From Phycisphaerales bacterium (GTDB lineage Bacteria; Planctomycetota; Phycisphaerae; Tepidisphaerales; Tepidisphaeraceae): 36,420 bases of DNA. The notes below the pieces were generated by a model. It ran no database searches. It was not told the origin of the DNA and saw only the letters and a list, made by a program, of their open reading frames with translations. A program made the translations under genes and the position numbers. The stretch is from assembly GCA_020853095.1 (NCBI GenBank), contig JADYZN010000075.1, positions 1 through 36,420 on the forward strand, in the 5' to 3' direction. The stretch's first letter is position 1; each line of letters starts with the position of its first letter. This document shows, piece by piece, positions 34,159 through 36,420 of the stretch.

Positions 34159-35525
34159 GGTTGCACCTGTTGTTCGGGTTTCTCATTGACGCCCATTCGC
34201 TCAACGTCCACCCCCGCCAGCTCCTCCATCTCCGCCAGACGCTGTTCGCGCGATGCCTTCGCCTCGACCAGCATCAATTTCACCTCCAGCAGCGTCCGCT
34301 GGCTGTCGATCAATTCCGTGAACGGCACCGAACCGGCCGCGTACGCCTGCCGCGAGCTGTCCAGCACCTGCCGGGCCGCCGGTAAAATCCGATGTTCCAG
34401 CAGTTCCACCTGCCGTTGGTTGTTTCGCATCGCGAACAACGCCGCCACGAATTGCGCCGACTTGTCCAACCCCGCCTGATGGGCGATCGCCTCGGTCCCC
34501 CGCAGCATCGCGCGGGCCTCCTTGATCGCCCCTTCGATCCCCACGAAATTGGTCGGAACCATCACCATCGCCCCCAGCATCCGCGACATGTCCCCCGTCA
34601 ACGCCGCCATCGGGTTGATGTTGGGGATGTACGCCATCCGCGCCAATTCCAGGGCATCCTTTCGCCCCTCCACCTGCCGGGCCAGCGCGGACAACTCCGG
34701 ATTGCCGGTCGCCGCCATCGCGATCAACGTCGCATCATCCGCCGACAAAATGCGGGCGTCGGGCAACTGGTCCGGCAACGCCAGTTCCGCCGTCGCCGGC
34801 CGGCCCATCGCCGCGTTCAACGTCGAGCGAAGCTGCGGCTCCAGCGACTCCAGGTTTTGCAGCTCGTTTTCCGCCAGGCGCTGCTGAATCTGCGCTTTGA
34901 GCAAATCCTGCTGCTGGCCTCCCGCCTGCAACCGGTTGGCCGCGGTCTGCGTCAGAAGCCGCAACAATTCCAGGTTTTCCCGGCCGATGCGCAGGCGCTG
35001 CGCCAACAGCGCCCAGTCGAGATACCCGCTGATCACCCGCCGTTGAATTTCAAACCGTTTGGCCGCGAAACGATCGCCGGCGGCCCGCGCCTCTTCCAGG
35101 GCGATTTTCCCGCGCCTGGCGGTTTTGGTCGGAAATTCCAGCCCATCCAGCTCGGCCGACAGCGTGGTGCGGTCCCAGGCGCTCATGCTCTGCGAGGAGA
35201 ACATGTATTCAAATCCCAGTTGCAGATCGACGTTGGGATACGCCCCCGCCTGCTGCACCCGCGCCATCGCCGCCTGCCAGTCGAAATAACTCGACTCCAG
35301 CTCCCCGTTGCACAGCAGCGCCCGCCGCAACACCTGCTTCCAGGTGGCGTTGGCCGGCAACGGCTCGACGGGTCGGCTGGTCGGCGGCGATTGATAAACC
35401 TTCCCCGCCCGATCCACCCGCTCCTGTTCCGCCGACCGCTCGGCCGGCGCCAACACGCACCCGCCCGCCAGCAGCGCCAAGGCCAAACCCCCGGCCACGA
35501 CGATGGTTTTGATGAGTCCTGTCAT
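34155..35525 (-). CDS. TolC/CusC-type outer-membrane channel lipoprotein
   Basis: This 456-residue protein carries a lipoprotein signal (MTGLIKTIVVAGGLALALLAGGC, Cys23) and the long helical repeats of the outer membrane efflux protein family, for example AQRLRIGRENLELLRLLTQT, ELLEHRILPAARQVLDSSRQ, AYAAGSVPFTELIDSQRTLL and EVKLMLVEAKASREQRL. It should form the trimeric outer channel of the CusCBA-like exporter. The start ATG at 35525 has only a very close GGAG, so translation may be modest or depend on the upstream gene. It precedes the adaptor gene with an ATGA overlap, which supports fixed stoichiometry. The order C-B-A is the same as in E. coli cusCFBA, without the small CusF between C and B. 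Confidence 0.9.
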   Translation of the reverse strand: MTGLIKTIVVAGGLALALLAGGCVLAPAERSAEQERVDRAGKVYQSPPTSRPVEPLPANATWKQVLRRALLCNGELESSYFDWQAAMARVQQAGAYPNVDLQLGFEYMFSSQSMSAWDRTTLSAELDGLEFPTKTARRGKIALEEARAAGDRFAAKRFEIQRRVISGYLDWALLAQRLRIGRENLELLRLLTQTAANRLQAGGQQQDLLKAQIQQRLAENELQNLESLEPQLRSTLNAAMGRPATAELALPDQLPDARILSADDATLIAMAATGNPELSALARQVEGRKDALELARMAYIPNINPMAALTGDMSRMLGAMVMVPTNFVGIEGAIKEARAMLRGTEAIAHQAGLDKSAQFVAALFAMRNNQRQVELLEHRILPAARQVLDSSRQAYAAGSVPFTELIDSQRTLLEVKLMLVEAKASREQRLAEMEELAGVDVERMGVNEKPEQQVQP

Positions 35526-35586
35526 ACTCCACGTTCCACTGAGATTGACGATCCCGATCCGGCACGACCAGCGCGCGCGAATTCAT

Positions 35587-35610
35587 CTGCGCAACGCCAT
35601 CAGCGCGCAG
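35587..35610. other. Small hairpin after the Cys/His/Met-rich gene
   Basis: CTGCGC (35587-35592) pairs with GCGCAG (35605-35610) around a 12-base loop, seven bases past the stop of the first efflux-operon gene. There is no T-tract. It may stabilise or partly separate the first gene's message from the channel gene. Confidence 0.3.
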
Positions 35611-35616
35611 CGGGAT

Positions 35617-36042
35617 TCACAGTGTCAGCAGGCAGGATTGATGAAACAGATCCGTTAAAGAGATGAACTCAAGCCGGTCCAGAGAAAGGGGCCAGTCGAT
35701 CCGCGCCGGCCGATCCAACCCCGTGATCGCCGTCTCGATCGTCACCGGCATCATCGCCCAGTGCAGGATGCCCATCGCCGCGCCGGCCGGATTTGGGGCG
35801 ACGGTGGGGGCCTTTTGCGCTTCATCGCAACGCTGGCGACAGGGATCGTTGTCCTTGGGAGGAGTCTGTGCCGGCCGGGCGGCCTTCTTGCAGCAGGAAT
35901 GATCCGCCTTCATCTTCACGGGCGCCGGATCGGCCTGCTTCATTCCCCCCATCATGGCCAGACACAATGGCTGCGCCCCCAGGAGACTGACTCCCAGAAA
36001 CAACCGCAGAAAAAGAGCGCCCAGCATGGCCATCGGCATCAT
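35617..36042 (-). CDS. Small exported Cys/His/Met-rich protein leading the efflux operon
   Basis: The 141-residue product begins with a hydrophobic segment (LGALFLRLFLGVSLLGAQPLCLAMM) that could be a signal peptide or anchor. A potential metal-binding stretch follows: MKMKADHSCCKK, then DPCRQRCDEAQ, with four Cys, one His and several Met. The C-terminal part is hydrophobic and ends in SCLLTL. It is not a recognised CusF, but its place at the head of the operon suggests a copper-sensing, chaperone or periplasmic binding role (inference). ATG 36042 has a G6 run 5 bases upstream, but the predicted promoter's -10 overlaps this codon; ATG 36033 or 36027, translated from a leaderless message, may be the real start. 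The in-frame extension to 36282 enters the insertion sequence and is rejected. Confidence 0.6.
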   Translation of the reverse strand: MMPMAMLGALFLRLFLGVSLLGAQPLCLAMMGGMKQADPAPVKMKADHSCCKKAARPAQTPPKDNDPCRQRCDEAQKAPTVAPNPAGAAMGILHWAMMPVTIETAITGLDRPARIDWPLSLDRLEFISLTDLFHQSCLLTL

Positions 36043-36069
36043 TATAGCCCCCCAAATGATATCGGGCAA
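36041..36069 (-). promoter_or_regulatory. Promoter of the metal-efflux operon
   Basis: Minus strand: TTGCCC (36069-36064), exactly 17 bases, consensus TATAAT (36046-36041). Initiation near 36034 would put the ATG at 36033 at the very 5' end of the message. The spacer contains a G6 run. The end of the insertion sequence lies about 21 bases upstream of the -35. Confidence 0.55.
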
Positions 36070-36090
36070 CGTACCATCGGACCTTCGGGA

Positions 36091-36420
36091 CAGGGCAATC
36101 GCGTGTAGTTCTTTTATATCATAATCTTGCGATTGCGCTTTGCCTTCCTTCCCGTTAACCTGTTTCTTTCGTCGCGAAGCTTCGCTGGTTGCACAACTTG
36201 ACTCCAACCCACAGGAGCTTTGGTATGGATGCCCAAGCGACCACGCGGATTCCCCGCGCCTTTGAAACAATGCCCGATCCACGACGCCATAATGTTCGAC
36301 ACCCGTTTCTCGACATCATCACCATCGCGTTCTTCGCGGTCCTGTGCGGCTGCGATGACTGGTGTTCCGTCGCCTCCTATGGGCGGACCAAGCACGCCTG
36401 GCTGGCCACGTTCCTGAAAC
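36091..36420 (+). mobile_element. Left part of an ISAs1-family insertion sequence (runs off the window)
   Basis: The element is identified by the transposase start at 36225. The probable outer end is CAGGGCAATCGCG at 36091-36103; CAATCGC (36096-36102) recurs inverted as GCGATTG (36129-36135), a subterminal hairpin. The exact boundary is uncertain because the right end and target duplication are not in the window. Sequence up to the transposase has no other gene. Confidence 0.6.
36225..36420 (+). CDS. ISAs1-family transposase, N-terminal part
   Basis: From ATG 36225 (AGGAG at 36213-36217, 7-base spacing) the frame stays open to the window end. The 65 visible residues read as the N-terminal domain of ISAs1 (H-repeat-associated) transposases: AFETMPDPRRHNVRHPFLDI, then ITIAFFAVLCGCDDW, then a GRTKHAWLATFL segment. 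The DDE catalytic domain lies beyond the edge, so intactness cannot be judged. Confidence 0.85.
   Translation, partial: MDAQATTRIPRAFETMPDPRRHNVRHPFLDIITIAFFAVLCGCDDWCSVASYGRTKHAWLATFLK

Noticed and set aside
32977-35666. Plus-strand open frames of 500 and 424 codons opposite the adaptor and channel genes
   Set aside because: Their composition is that of shadows and they overlap genes with clear domain structure.
36043-36282. Upstream extension of the Cys/His/Met-rich protein to 36282
   Set aside because: It would run through the promoter, across the IS end and antisense to the transposase start.

Overview
The window looks like chromosomal DNA from a planctomycete, most likely of the Phycisphaerae type. 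This is inferred from PEP-CTERM sorting tails, prepilin-like proteins with the H-X9-DG motif, GntR regulators carrying LacI-type sensor domains, many unusual glycoside hydrolases and high-GC coding sequence. No ribosomal RNA or other marker gene is present, so the placement is not proven.

Layout, left to right. (1) 1-1083: the tail of an unrecognised gene and a lone HEPN-type protein. (2) 1171-11272: cassette A. A GntR/LacI-type regulator on the minus strand faces a plus-strand run: PEP-CTERM protein, H-X9-DG prepilin-like protein, secreted TIM-barrel hydrolase, sialidase-like beta-propeller, Gfo/Idh/MocA oxidoreductase and GH78-type alpha-L-rhamnosidase. (3) 11280-19142: cassette C on the minus strand, converging on cassette A with a 7-base gap. 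Its regulator is followed by a two-domain GH43/GH32-like protein, a 670-residue protein of unknown function, a six-hairpin-type protein and a GxDLY/SGNH esterase; none has an evident signal peptide. (4) 19143-19598: a divergent control region between two paralogous regulators. (5) 19599-25394: cassette B on the plus strand repeats the plan of cassette A: regulator, PEP-CTERM protein, prepilin-like protein, then two tandem secreted hydrolases, the first with a PEP-CTERM-like tail. (6) 25460-26012: a broken regulator remnant and tRNA-Ser(CGA). (7) 26080-36042: a minus-strand copper/silver-type efflux operon (small Cys/His/Met-rich protein, TolC-type channel, CusB-like adaptor, large CusA-like pump) ending in a lipoprotein. 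(8) 36091-36420: the start of an ISAs1-type insertion sequence that runs off the window.

Reading of the whole: cassettes A, B and C look like one carbohydrate-use island. Products with signal peptides (hydrolases, PEP-CTERM and prepilin-like proteins) would act outside the cell or at its surface. The sialidase-like, rhamnosidase, esterase and cassette C enzymes lack signal peptides and would act inside. No sugar transporter is encoded here. The repeated unit regulator + PEP-CTERM protein + RNA hairpin + H-X9-DG prepilin + hydrolase is the best candidate for an undescribed system: a substrate-specific surface capture module. This is a hypothesis from gene order. The -35/-10 pairs, inverted repeats and hairpins listed were read by eye and are untested.
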